DNA of 64,000 nucleotides from assembly GCA_000827325.1 (NCBI GenBank), contig KN832876.1, forward strand, positions 744,001 through 808,000, given 5' to 3'. This DNA comes from Oidiodendron maius Zn (lineage: Eukaryota; Ascomycota; Leotiomycetes; Myxotrichaceae). Shown here piece by piece: positions 53,457 to 64,000 of the stretch (position 1 is the first letter of the stretch; each line of letters starts with the position of its first letter). A program made the position numbers and the translations under genes. The notes under the pieces were generated by a model. The model had not been told where the DNA came from and ran no database searches. It worked only from the letters and a program-made list of their open reading frames with translations.

Positions 53457-55355
53457 TTTTATTTAGCGATCAAAATCGAGAGATGATTTCAGTTTTGTTT
53501 TGTTGTGTTGTTGGATACCTGCTTGTATGAGGCGTAGGGCGTAAGGCTGGGGGAGGCCGTGGATATCAGGTGGAGAGCTGAGCTATGCCTGACTCGCGAG
53601 TCGTTTATGTGCTGCGTATGAGGTAAGAAGTAAATAATGCGCTCGGGGAATGCTGGGATATGATAGCGATATCGATGGCCGCAGTTTCAATAGCGCAAGG
53701 GGGCGATTGCTATTCACAGCAGAGAGACGGACAGTCACAGCTCGTTAGATGAGGCGGAGCAAGAGCAAGAGCAGGAGACAGAGCGCGAGAGAGTGAAAGA
53801 GACGGCACGCCCCTTCTTATAAGCTACTCTGGATATTAAACTATGACAACGTCTGCAGCAGCACCCGCCAGCAAGCCGGACTAAACGCTGTAACCATTCC
53901 CGATTTTTCTTGCCATTCAGCTGGGGCCCTCGGCCGCCTCTATATATAACCCGCCTACCGACAACTTGATTGGGGCCAGCACAGAGAAAGTACCTATCAG
54001 AGAGCGCGACTCCAGCCCTGTCAAGAGTGGAGGATGGTAAGGCGGCCTTGCGCAGGACAGGGTCTGCTTCGACGTCATGCGCCAGAGTTTGCCTGCGCCA
54101 AGAGTAGGGTGGTGATTGCGCGCGGGCGCTCAACTGTAGCTCCAGAGAGGTAAGCGTTGCGATACCGGGGAGGAGTGAGATTGACAATGGGCCCATGGGA
54201 ATAGCTTCACCTCCTGCCCTGGGTCCTCCTGCAGGCCGTCAACTCGACGCACTTATCCAGGCCTACGATATGAAAAAGGGGCAAAGAAAAAGGAAATGAA
54301 GGGTCGAAAAACAAAAGCTGAAAGTCCCGGCCTCTTGAGAACCATCCTCCCGAATCTGGCTAGGGTCTCAACTCAAACAAACCTCTCTAGGCGCTGAGAC
54401 GACGGAGAAAAGGGTAATCCTGAGGACTTCGCTTCGTGCCGACACGCTCGTGCACCCAAAACCTAAAAGCCGTCTCTGCCGTGCCGAGAGTGGGCGTTCA
54501 GCTGAGCCTCACAGCGTTCTCGTGGCGTCCAATGCCCCGGAGAGGCCCTTCGTAAACGCGGATGAGGCCTGTAAAATTCTTACCCTCTAATTACTCTTGG
54601 GCGTCAGCTATCGTACCCTGCCCATTCATACCGTCAGCCGTGCGGACAGCCCTGCACTCTGCAGCACCTCTCTGACCAATATAAGGTACTTTGCCGCTTT
54701 TGGGAAAGCAAAGATATCCTCCACGTGACTAAGTCACATGTCTAACCCGAAGAAAACTAGAGGGACCTGAAAGGCGGCAGAGAAATTACAAGTACTTTTC
54801 TTTGAAAAATAATTTCGTTGGCAGCTCTAGGCAGCAGCTAAGCAACCCTGGCGATGAGGGATAAGGGCGAGAACATGTTCCTCCGTGAATTATGCTCTAT
54901 GCGAGGTACACATTGATTTACTCCACTCACATACACCATGAGGGATACCAGGGACCACAGACCTGCGGCTTCGTCGTCAGTAGATAACTAACTGCAAGAT
55001 CTTCCAGTTGGAAGAGGAATGAGCTTTCTACATTATTCAGTACTCTAGACTCAACAATATACCATCTTCGGAAACGCCGGTGGAGAAGCATTTAATCTCA
55101 GGCAATATATTGAGACGCAGGCTGTCGGAATGCCGTTGGCCACAATTATGATGGCAGTGTGCCGTTGAATGTTTTCCTGGTATGTTTTTAGAAGCACTGT
55201 GATTTGCTCTGTTAAAATATCCCAGAAGTCCCTTGATAAACACAGCTGGTAGCTCTGGAAATCTTATATTACTACTAACTATTTACACCTTCTGTCGCCC
55301 ACAACCAAGTATGAAAAAGTCGGCCTTGCAGACAGCTTTGCAGTCTGCAACGCTG
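53457..55355. other. long intergenic region, no supported gene
   Basis: 1.9 kb between two minus-strand genes. A TATATATAACCCGCC stretch near 53941-53955 may be a core promoter. At 54725-54737 lies GTGACTAAGTCAC, a 13-bp bZIP-type palindrome overlapping a CACGTG box. A minus frame of 153 codons at 53735-54196 is Ser/Arg/Cys-rich with no family signal and I do not accept it. The part from 54240 to 55020 is promoter-like, with CT-rich tracts. Nothing here resembles a tRNA. Confidence 0.4.
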
Positions 55356-58186
55356 TCACGGATGCTGCATCATGCGTCCCAATGCCATCATAACTCGCTG
55401 GAGCCGATCACGAACCTCCTCTCCGTCTCCTGCCTCTGCCACGTCCTCTGCCACGTCCTCTGCCACGCCGTTCACTCCTTGGCCAACACCGTCCACATTC
55501 TCCCCACCCGGCGCCTGCTCTTGCTCTAGCTGTCTTTGACGCAGTACAAAGACTAGCCTAGCCATCATTCTCTGCCTGGCCTCAGCCCCATCAACCCTAT
55601 CTTCCAATGGCGCTTGAGGCAGCCTATTGGCCAGAATCTGCCTCAACCAACCATAGCCGTCATTAAGCTGATCAAATGCCGCATTGTTCGGGTTCGCCGG
55701 TTCGTAGATGGCACTGTGCTCGGCCGTAATGTGCGCATAGCACGCGTCGCTACCTCCATCGAAGAAGCGCAGGCAGACCCAGCAGATGTGCGTCTGGCAG
55801 CTCACGCAACGCACATGCATACACCCGCCATCCTTCTCTATGGGAACCCGGCACTTAGGGCAGTCACGGACGTTGTGCCTGCGCCGGTATTGTTCCAGAG
55901 CGCGCTGGCCGCCGTCTGCGTGGAACTCCTGCCACTCCGCGCAACTGATGCCGACGTGCTCGTGTACATGACACGAAGTGCAGGTGCGGTTTAGGCACTT
56001 GAGGCACGTCAAGAGAGCGCCGTTCTCACCGGGACGGTAGACGGAGGAGCAGTCGGGTGTGGGGCAGTACCGGAGCTCATTAGGGTGCGTGCGGATGTAA
56101 GCTTCGAAGACATCACTGAGGAGCTTTTCGAATCGCACGTACGGGAGAAGATGGATCAGCTCCTGGATGCCCAAGTGGTGATTGCACTCCCCACTATCGC
56201 CGAGGCACGCAAGCGGGAGGTTGAGAGCTGCCGTGTCCGCAGCATGATAGAGGCAGTCGCGGCAGTAAGAATGGCCACAAGAGAGCTTCAACGGGTCTGA
56301 GGCAGGCCACCAGCAGACAACACACTCTGCCGGCTGCGCAGGAGCATCCCATTTCATGATTATAGAACAAGCAACCTCTAACTCCTCTGCCGAGCCGTGT
56401 AAGAAAATTGCAGGGTGGCCGGCATCAACGTCGAACTGAACGTCTTTGCTGAATGTCTCGCTCAAATCTTCCCAGACGCCAAAACCCTCGCCTGCTATCT
56501 TGGAACATTGGTCCAAGGTAAGTCGGATGCAGTGCGTAGTCCTGGTTGCAGATCTCACTGCCACTAGGAGGGCTTGCTCTATCGCAGTCTTCAAGTCTGG
56601 TGTGCCGCCAACGAGGCGCAGCTGCGCCTTACGATGGTCTCGATAGATGTAGACGTTATTTTTCATTGCAATAGTGTTGATACATTCAAGACCGTCTGAC
56701 TTCGAGAACCATGGATTCCAGAGTGGTGACTGGCTGTTCATGATAACCTCCCCACTGGTGAGCTTCTCCAAGGCGGTATAGACATGTGCGAGAGACGTTT
56801 CGGCCTCTCCCCTGATCCGGATCTTTTTGAAAGGTTGTTCTTCAATATCAGAAATTTCGAAGAGAGTATTGTGGGCGTCCTTTGCCTCCAGAGATAACGT
56901 ATCCAGTTGGGACTTTATTGCCTCCGCGATATGGGACGAGATAAGCCGTGTGATGGCCAGGGACCGAGAGAGGAGGAGCCGTGCATTGTCTAGTACCTCA
57001 AATCGCTTGTTGTGCAATTTGTCAACTGCTCTGAGCGCGGATGCATAAGTGTCAAATGTTGCAATGGCTTGCAAGCTTCTGCCGTCGGGAGTGGCACCGC
57101 GGGGGCCAAAGTACAACAATCCACCCACGTCGTGTAGTAGGTGTTCAACATGCTGTGACGAGGCTATGTCTGTGAGATCGCTTGATGGATTCTGCATCAC
57201 AGTGGATACTGGCCGGTCAATCGTGTTGAAGAGGGCCTCGACGTGCTGTCTCTCAGTATGGGGGTGGAGACCAGTCAGATGCACCAAGAGTCTATTCCCG
57301 TGCGGTTCTGGCCCCGTGGCTGTGAACCGTCGACCCAGCAGCTCTGGATTAGACTGGAGTAGGACCAGCGCACTATATGCTCGTATGAAGTCAGTGAAAT
57401 AGAGGGTGGCCATCCGTGCAGGCCGATACCAGACGCAGCTGACAGACGTCATGTCCAGCTGAGGCCCGTATTTTGGTACATTTGGCAGGAGCGTCACAGA
57501 CTGCCCGCCAGAATCATTATCAGTAGTGTTGTTGAGCTTACTGACGACGAGTCTGGCGGACTCTGGGTCGTCGAGCTTGACCACAGCGTGAGAACCAGAT
57601 GGTGAGATTGACCGGACACAGATGTCATGCTCGGCGATGGTGACCCCAACCCCAGCTAGAAGCGCAACAACTGCTTGTGGATGAGCGCCTACTGGGAGAT
57701 TTGACACCTGGATGGAAGAGGAATCTATCGGAAGTGTTACATTTGATATCTGGGCTCCTTCTACGAAAGTAACGGTTGCTGAAGCAATGTCCGTTGTGAA
57801 AGTTTCCAGCATAATAGGATCCAGTTGATCATCGGTCTGTCGCAGCGTCTTTATCAGTTCTATTCTCCGTGTAGGTAAGAGAGGGTAGGTGGATGACTTA
57901 CATTGTCGCGAGACAAGTTATTAGCAGCATCGTGCGGATCTTCATGGTAGAAACGGCACGCAGTGCCTCTATTACACTGCCCAGCCGCAAAGTATCGACA
58001 GGGCTCTAGAATGCAAGTTCCCTGGGCCTGGGGGGAAGAAGATCTATCATGATGCGCGGTATCGGGGACTGAGACAGGGCTGATCTGAGAAGCCCAGGGG
58101 GCGTCCAAGCTTTGAACATCGTGATTATAGCGACAGGAGCTGCCAAACATACAGCGTCCCTGCAAGAAGTACTTGCAGGTCGTCAT
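55356..58186 (-). CDS. RBR ubiquitin ligase with CCCH fingers and RRM-like domains
   Basis: Two exons on the complement (58186-57902, 57836-55356) encode 921 residues. Two CCCH fingers open the protein (C-x7-C-x5-C-x3-H in CKYFLQGRCMFGSSCRYNH and CRYFAAGQCNRGTACRFYH). Two RRM-like blocks follow at about residues 130-195 (IQVSNLPVGAHPQAVVALL...HAVVKLDDPESARLVV) and 275-385 (RLLVHLTGLHPHTERQHVEALF). A middle region includes KIRIRGEAETSLAHVYTALEKL. The RING1 begins CVVC near residue 600 with CGHSYCRDC; the IBR is in CPTPDCSSVYRPGE to CTSCHVHEH; RING2 is CPKCRVPIEKDGGCMHVRC, with the expected catalytic Cys at about residue 767, spaced as in HHARI. It should form a ubiquitin thioester and modify a substrate, likely RNA-linked given its fingers. 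The C-terminal tail is Glu/Val/Ala-rich. Confidence 0.9.
55434..55469. repeat. 12-bp tandem repeat in the RBR gene
   Basis: CTCTGCCACGTC is present three times, the last copy imperfect. On the coding strand it encodes repeated VAED units in the disordered tail. Twelve-base steps keep the frame, so copy-number change would be tolerated. Confidence 0.7.
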
Positions 58187-58618
58187 TGCTGGCAAGCGGC
58201 TTTCCAGCTCTCTTCACGTTTTCGTCAAGTTGCCGTTTCTTTTTCTCGTACCGTTTTTTTCCGCTTGGGTGTGGTTGTATTTCGTGTAGGTAACGCGGGG
58301 GGCGGTTGTGAGAGAAGTGTTGAAGGAATGAAATAGTATGGCACTAGAAACCGCGCTTCCGATCTAAGTTATTGGAGAAACGAGTGTGAGCTTCAAATTC
58401 ACTTCTATGTGATAAAGCGATACACGTAAACAAATAAAGGAAAATCACGACAACTTTAAAGTGAATGGTGGCAGACCTTAAGCAGTGCAAGACCTTGTTG
58501 GCATCTTAAGTGTAGTTGAATTTGGCTAATGCTTGTGAATTTTCATACATAGTACTATACAGAGGTGAGAGGCAGCCGCAATGTAAGTTCCAGTTACAGC
58601 GGACAAAAATGGCTTGAG
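58187..58618 (-). promoter_or_regulatory. 5' flank of the RBR gene
   Basis: 432 bp between the RBR start and the Mtf1-like stop. A polypyrimidine run of TTTCTTTTTCTCG near 58230 and a T-rich stretch at 58245-58265 are visible. No gene is present. Confidence 0.4.
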
Positions 58619-60953
58619 TTAAATGTCTAAGTCATTAGGATCGTAGATATCGGAACCCATCTTTGATAACAGCTCGTATCGAGAAGGCCGAAAGGGCCAT
58701 TTGAGCCATGCCTCCAGTATCTCCTTGTACATGTCTAGGCTCAAACATCTTACGGTCATTGCATCAAGGTGAAGACTTCCTCCCTTCTCAGGGTCAATGA
58801 TCGAAGGACATTTCGGGATAATCCATTCAGAAGCCCCTGGAGCTAGAGCGTCAAGCCCTTGCCGAATAGTTTGCGACGGTAGCATGAGTAGAGTAGATAG
58901 GATATATTCGAAGACATCGTAGTTTGCAGGGAAGTTCTCTCGGAGGATGGGCCATATAGATTGAGGCTGGAAGTCCAGCAGACCCATCTCGCAGTTTGGG
59001 AAAAACTCGTCAGGTCTCGCCTGGAGCGGTTCTGCTCTTCTTCTGTCCCAGTAGAGGAGAGGCGGATTTTGGTGAAATGCACTGTGGTTCTCCAGCATAT
59101 ATGTCACCATGGAAGAGACCTTCTCATTAAAGCCACTTGATGCAATCTCTTTCATCATAGTACTATATCGATTTTCAGCTTCTTGCTTTAATTGTTCAGC
59201 CGCAAGTCCTTCGAGATTAGCAGCCTGTTTTCGCATTGAAATAATTGCATCGTGCTCCCAACTGATAGTGTCGAGTTTTCTCTTCATATAGCTTTCTACT
59301 CTGCATCGAACTCGAAGTCGCTCGAGCTCGCGATACTCTGGGGTAAAACAAGCCTTGGACTTCTCGGACAGCCGTATAACTTTTGCTTTAGTCGAGGCGC
59401 GATATCTCTGCAGCCTTCCGGATGCAAACTGTTCGCGAAGCTTGTGAAGTTCTTCAGCACCTTTGAAACCCTTGCCCTGATTTTCTGCCTTTTCTTCTCT
59501 TTTCCTGAGCAGCACCATGCGGGCCCATTCCGGTGATTGCCTTCCTATCGCTGCACTCGCCGCCCGGCCTTCTGGCGTGTCCGTGAACATTGTAAACTCC
59601 CCCGCTGCGAAACGACGCTCTAGATCATCCAGTGCTTTGTAAAAGTCCTTTTTAAGCCAATATTTACTATCAAGGTCTCCTGAAACGTGGGCTGCAGCTT
59701 CAACCTCTAGAGCGCCTCGACGATGTGTTGGTGTTGCGAGCCCTGCCTCTTTCATCCTCTGTAGACTCGCGAGGGAGCTTTGCAAGTCTAGGGTATGGTC
59801 TCGAAGCACGGGGCCAGCAGAACTGGTCGATGTTACAATCTCGTTAATATCGCTACAGGTGAGTTCGGCCTCGATGGCAGCTTTGCGCCGCCCCAGAACC
59901 GTTCTAGGAAGTACCGTTCTTTTGGCTTCATCATCTACCCACAGTAACATGCGTATGAGCCCATACTTATGAAAGAGTGAGTGCGAGCGAGCTGCGCTCA
60001 GAAGTTGATATATGACAAGATTTGTGACAGAAGCGAAGCCTCGGTAGGGCTTTTTTGGGTAATATCCCAGATTTGCAACAACTAACAGAGTGTTGTTTGG
60101 TTCCTCTAATCGTGAATCGCCTCTTTCAAAGGCTTCTTGGTGTGGGAGGAGCTGTGGAGAGAGTATCTCTTGCAAAGAGTTCCATACAACCCCAGAGTTA
60201 GGAACGAGTTTATACGTTGATCCCTCGGCGTCAAGGAGAGGCTGAAGCAGTGGTTTATAGACAGTGGCATCCGGCTCCATCAATATATGCGTTCGTGGCT
60301 TGAGAAAATCATGGATAGTGGAGGACCATATACCAGGGCCAGGATTTAAGTCTATTATATCACAGCCAATATGCCTTTCCAGCGACGGCCTCAGTCGTTC
60401 TAGGGTATCGTCTGGGAAGAATAAGCAAATGTGCTAGCACAACGTACCGAAATTCCTTACCACAAAGTGACTTATTTAGGACATGGACTCGTTTTAAATC
60501 AGCCGCTATACTACGCTTTTCACGCCATCCTCCTGGATAAACAAACTTGAGATACCGTAGAATGCCTTCTTCATCATGGGCCCTAGAAGCCAGCTGTACA
60601 AGATCAGCTACATCCATAGACTTCTTAGCCTTCTTCCCCTTTATCGTCCCAACGGCTGCAGCCTTCTGTTCCCCATATTTGTCTGCTTCCTCAGGTGCTG
60701 AGTCGTCCGAGTTTGGTTGCGTCTGCACATTCTGACGAGTAGTCTTTCTCTTTGGCTTTGGGGTTTCTAGTAAACTAGAGCTGTATATAGAATCATTGAT
60801 GTATAGATCTTCAGACTGGAGTTCTTTACGACCTCTCTTTACTAGACCGGGAGGTGTTGTGGATGCTTCTCGGCAAGATAGTTGGAGGAAGTTCAGAGTC
60901 GATGGACATCGCAGCAGGGCGGATCCGCTGGTAATGGACAAAGCTCGAAACAT
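58619..60953 (-). CDS. mtf1: mitochondrial transcription factor B (Mtf1-like, rRNA dimethylase fold)
   Basis: Two exons on the complement (60953-60461, 60411-58619) encode 761 residues, more than twice the length of yeast Mtf1. The N terminus is Ser/Leu/Arg-rich (MFRALSITSGSALLRCPST), a mitochondrial presequence, followed by a Lys-rich disordered region. The core methyltransferase fold starts DTLERLRPSLERHIGCDIIDLNPGPGIWSSTI, with the SAM-loop motif I as DLNPGPG, then HILMEPD (motif II acidic residue), and NNTLLVVANLGYYPKKPYRG (motif IV region). The late LGLLDFQP-like MGLLDFQPQSIWPIL and MTVRCLSLDMYKEILEAWLKWPFRP are typical of the fungal branch. Such proteins melt the promoter with the mitochondrial RNA polymerase or dimethylate mitochondrial rRNA; fungi use this branch for transcription. 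The 49-nt intron divides the extension from the fold. It is divergent from the AMSH gene. Confidence 0.85.
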
Positions 60954-61323
60954 CAATGGAAAGGAACAAATTGCTAGGAAAGAGAGAAAGGACCGTGATG
61001 TGAGAAGTGCGTAGAATCTACAACAAGGAGATCGTCATTCAAGGCTCAAAAGTTTTCCATAAGGCTAAGGAAAGACATCCCCAAGGCTGCAGATGTGGTC
61101 CCTGAGGCTGCCGTAATTCTGCCCCATCTGGCATCCCAGACTCTTTACACCTGCCCACACCTTACGCAGACATTCACAGGCAACAACTTACTATGGAATA
61201 TAAATTTCTTGCCTTGAATCAATAAATGCACGACTGAATGAATCTTCTTGAGGTCGACCAGTCCGTGCCACTGGGAGTTAGCTAGAGTAGCGCAAGCGCC
61301 TGACATCTCAGTTGCGGGCAGTC
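60954..61323. promoter_or_regulatory. divergent promoter between mtf1 and the AMSH gene
   Basis: 370 bp head-to-head spacer with no gene. A GAGTAGCGCAAGCGCC stretch at 61284-61299 contains a short GCGCAAGCGC near-palindrome. Regulatory factors are not identified. Confidence 0.4.
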
Positions 61324-63032
61324 ATGGCGGGGGCTTCAACCGCCCAGTTCGGACCTTTGAGTGTCAAAGAGCTTTCGGTCAAAGCTGAGGATTTCGATTT
61401 CAATCCTTCTATTGCACTCAAATACTGGCTGCGGACTGCAGATACTCTACTACGAGAGGTATGCCTGTCTCAGGGATGCCTGGCAGAAGAATACTAATTT
61501 GTTACAAGGCACTTATCTACGAGCAAGAAAATAACGACCAGCAAGCATTTCTGTTACTGATGCGATACGCTACCCTTGTGGCCTATAAGCTCCCAAATCA
61601 CCCATCGGCCCGAGAGCCAGAGTATCGATTGGGACTGAGAGCTGCGGACAAGACTCTCCCTCGAGTGTTGGACCAACTTGAATTACTCAAACCACGGATC
61701 AACGCGCGATACGATGCATGGCACAAGGCTTTGCAGCGGAGAGGTGTGGCAAGTATGGCCGTGGAGAGCGAGAGGCCATCTTCCCAGACACAGTTTGACC
61801 TGACTGCTTCAGACCCAGCTGTTGCTGGGAATACGGTGACCCTTGCGGCGGCGGAGAATAGTGACCTGGCGATCAGGCTGGCCCATAAAGAGATAAGACG
61901 GCGAGAGACAAGAAGGAGAGCAACACGGCAGACAGGTGTATCTCCTGAACAAGAACAAGAAAGGCGCACGGCTGGTCCTTGGGAGGACTTGGATTCAGCG
62001 GGGACCAAGAAGTCGCAACATAGTGATGACGACGAGATGCGACGGAACATGGAGGATGCAAAGAGGAGGATGGATGGGGAGAATGGCATGGCCGCTGGCA
62101 CTGTGAAGAAGCGCATCACTGACGCCCCTCCTCGTCCTACAAGGCCGCTAGCACAGAGGGAAAATAGTGAATACCGATACCCGTCAATACAGAAATCCCA
62201 ACCCCTACGTGACACGGCCGCGTCGATATCGCGAACCAGTTCTCCTACGTATGGCATCCCTCCATTGCCACCAAAAGAACGGAACGATATTACAGTTCAG
62301 ACAGGGCCTCCGGCCATTCCCGAGAAGACAACCCTCCATCGTCCCGATAGCATGTCGTCTTTGAAATCTCCCCCTTCTTTCACATTTCGTCCGTCGGCTT
62401 ACCTCGAAAATGGCAAGCCCTTGCGGACGGTGTTCCTCCCCCAGGATTTACGACATAAGTTCCTTCAGGTCGCCGAACCAAATACTCGACGCAATCTTGA
62501 GACTTGTGGCATGCTTTGCGGGACGTTAATCTCCAACGCGCTGTTTATTTCGAAGGTGGTGATTCCTGAGCAGGAGAGCACAAGCGATACGTGTGACACT
62601 ATTAACGAAAGTGCATTTTTCGACTATTGTGCCGCTGAAGATTTGATGGTGCTGGGTTGGATCCATACGCACCCCACTCAGACATGCTTCATGAGCAGCA
62701 GAGACTTACATACACATTGCGGATATCAGGTTATGATGCCGGAGAGTATTGCCATTGTCTGTGCTCCCAGCAAGTCACCCGAGTGAGTCGCCCCTCCTAT
62801 TCGGTATATGTTGCACAGAAATTTTGCAAGAGCATAGGACTGATTGACTTACAGATGGGGCGTCTTCCGGTTGACAGATCCACCCGGAATGTACTCTGTT
62901 CTCAACTGTCACAAGACCGGGCTGTTTCATCCACATGACGAGCCGAACGTGTATACTAATGCACTTCGGCCGGGCCATGTCTTTGAGGCTGATGGATTGC
63001 AGTTTGAACTTGTTGATTTGCGCCCTCAGTGA
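61324..63032 (+). CDS. sst2: AMSH-type JAMM deubiquitinase (Sst2-like)
   Basis: Three exons (61324-61458, 61509-62782, 62855-63032) encode 528 residues. Residues 10-125 form the USP8-dimer/MIT-like helical domain (SVKAEDFDFNPSIALKYWLRTADTLL; ALIYEQENNDQQAFLLLMRYATL). A charged and Pro-rich middle (about 190-330, including PPRPTRPL and PPLPPKE) could bind SH3 partners. The MPN+ domain holds the JAMM zinc site: ETCGMLCG, then LGWIHTHPTQTCFMSSRDLHTH (H-x-H and x7-S-x2-D), and the C-terminal WGVFRLTDPPGMYSVLNC. AMSH enzymes cut Lys63-linked ubiquitin from cargo at endosomes with ESCRT-0; S. pombe Sst2 is the fungal reference. The first in-frame ATG was used, and both introns keep the frame. Confidence 0.92.
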
Positions 63033-63861
63033 TATGGCCTCATCTGAGCTTGTATCCTGGAAGGAATTCGAATTGAATCCGAAGATTAGGCCAGTAGGCA
63101 TAGGGCAGCGAAAATCGGAAAGAAAAAAGTACAATCGGGATAGGACTTCTTGCAATGGATTCGATAGTACACGCGCCCACTCCCGTAGTGGGGAGGAGAA
63201 GTCACTCAATGAATACATTGCTTGCATGAGAAGTCACCTTTTAATGAGTATGGGCATAGAGGAACAAAATATTTAGATACCCAAATCAATGCTGTGGCTC
63301 TTGCGCTACCATCTATCTGTGAGAGAAGGTTTTGCATAAGTCTCCCCATTCTGGCGCCAGGCAATTAGGACCAAATGGTGTATTCTCTTGCTTATTTCAC
63401 GAATACGTACATTTTGTAGGAGCCGATCTTTCTGGTTGACCGGATAAATGGCATTTCCTCCCGTGGAGACATATGTATTAGATCGGCCAAGTTATAGAGA
63501 TCGCTGTCGGCTATCAGAAATAATCCTCTTGCGGAGGTATTCTCTGATATTGGTAGATATCATCCTAGAGTAGCATTAAAATACTAGAATCCCTATCTGG
63601 AGAGCTTTAATACTCCACGAAGGAGACTGTATCAACAAGAATGTCTGCAGATATAGGATTAGCGGTTGCTATAGATATAGTGGAGGTCAGCCTAAAATTT
63701 GCGCCTGGCCTGAATGATATCGGGGTGTATAAGTCTGTACGGGTAGAGTGTTCACTGGTGCGGTAGGCACTGGGAAAGATGCTGTTGCAGGAAGGGATGA
63801 GTACGTAACATCATATGGCTTAGAAATTCAAAAGGATATTCACATGCTCATCGCGGAATAA
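63033..63861. other. intergenic, no supported gene
   Basis: 829 bp after the AMSH gene. AT-rich with many stops on both strands from 63250 to 63850; the frames that remain are antisense to the AMSH end. No tRNA or repeat was recognised. It probably contains the 3' ends of two converging transcripts. Confidence 0.4.
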
Positions 63862-64000
63862 TTAATACGAGATCTCCCTCTTAAAAAGCTTCTTCGTGGG
63901 ATCTGGAAGACTGTCTCGTCGAGGGGCTTTTCTCCCACGTTTTCCCCTGCCACCGGTATTACCAGCCACCGGCTTTCGCGGCCGCTCGCTCGCGTCACTC
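63862..64000 (-). CDS. C-terminal end of a basic, AT-hook-like protein (partial)
   Basis: A minus-strand frame is open from the right edge of the window to a TAA at 63864-63862. The visible 45 residues include ERPRKPVAGNTGGRGKRGRK, then APRRDSLPDP, then TKKLFKREISY. The Gly-Arg-Lys cluster resembles an AT-hook (core RGR/KRGRK) and suggests a DNA-binding or chromatin protein. GC content is higher than in the preceding intergenic DNA, which supports coding. It is the tail of a gene that runs off the window; identity cannot be told, and a chance frame is not excluded. Confidence 0.45.
   Translation of the reverse strand, partial: SDASERPRKPVAGNTGGRGKRGRKAPRRDSLPDPTKKLFKREISY

Noticed and set aside
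53735-54196. 153-codon minus frame in the long intergenic region
   Set aside because: Its Ser/Arg/Cys composition follows from GA- and GC-rich repeats; no family or splice structure supports it.
1-64000. Search for CRISPR arrays, rRNA genes, intact transposons and secondary-metabolite clusters
   Set aside because: I saw no regularly spaced repeats, no rRNA-like sequence, no intact transposase or reverse transcriptase, and no synthase genes.

Overview
The window is nuclear DNA of a filamentous ascomycete (Pezizomycotina). The evidence is short spliceosomal introns (mostly 46-80 nt, with GT donors and CTNAC/CTAAC-like branch sites), about 50% GC, closely packed genes on both strands, and fungal families such as a cytochrome b5-acyl-CoA dehydrogenase fusion, DUF6594, DUF4470 and Rmd1/DUF155 proteins. 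Protein style resembles Eurotiomycetes (Aspergillus/Penicillium relatives), but that is an impression, not a test. I see 23 complete gene models and one partial gene at the right edge. There are no rRNA genes, convincing tRNAs, CRISPR arrays or intact mobile elements.

Layout. 0.2-4 kb: a CBS/PB1 membrane protein and mitochondrial ribosomal protein uS2m. 5.2-8.8 kb: a 1148-residue DUF4470 protein. 9.6-11.4 kb: an Spt10-like acetyltransferase with an integrase-type zinc finger. 11.8-20.7 kb: CCT7 and the DNA polymerase epsilon catalytic subunit, both on the minus strand; the polymerase has two MluI cell-cycle boxes upstream. 21.5-25.3 kb: Cox20, a conserved unknown nuclear-type protein and a LovD-like serine hydrolase. 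25.3-27.9 kb: an AT-rich gene desert that is probably decayed repeat DNA. 27.9-32 kb: an aldose 1-epimerase and a cytochrome b5-acyl-CoA dehydrogenase. 32.3-37.7 kb: a GPI-anchored secreted protein, a long coiled-coil protein and a DJ-1/PfpI protein. 37.7-39.2 kb: sparse DNA with a broken reading frame and a hairpin. 39.2-47 kb: a membrane-linked hydrolase-like protein, a mitochondrial Rmd1/DUF155 protein, and Vps41. 47.4-53.5 kb: mitochondrial GatB, a DUF6594 membrane protein and a MARVEL protein. 55.3-63 kb: an RNA-binding RBR ubiquitin ligase, an mtTFB/Mtf1-like protein and an AMSH-type JAMM deubiquitinase. 63.9-64 kb: the end of a basic, AT-hook-like protein.

How the genes work together. 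There is no secondary-metabolite or secretion cluster. Five genes serve mitochondrial gene expression or respiratory assembly: uS2m, Cox20, the Rmd1/DUF155 protein, GatB and the Mtf1-like protein. Two act in endosome/vacuole traffic (Vps41, AMSH). Polymerase epsilon and the Spt10-like protein both belong to S-phase and histone-gene biology. The rest are housekeeping or unknown. Several pairs share divergent promoters: polymerase epsilon/Cox20, Rmd1/Vps41 (190 bp), GatB/DUF6594 and Mtf1/AMSH. Exon boundaries were worked out by eye from reading-frame continuity and splice signals; no transcript data or database search was available.
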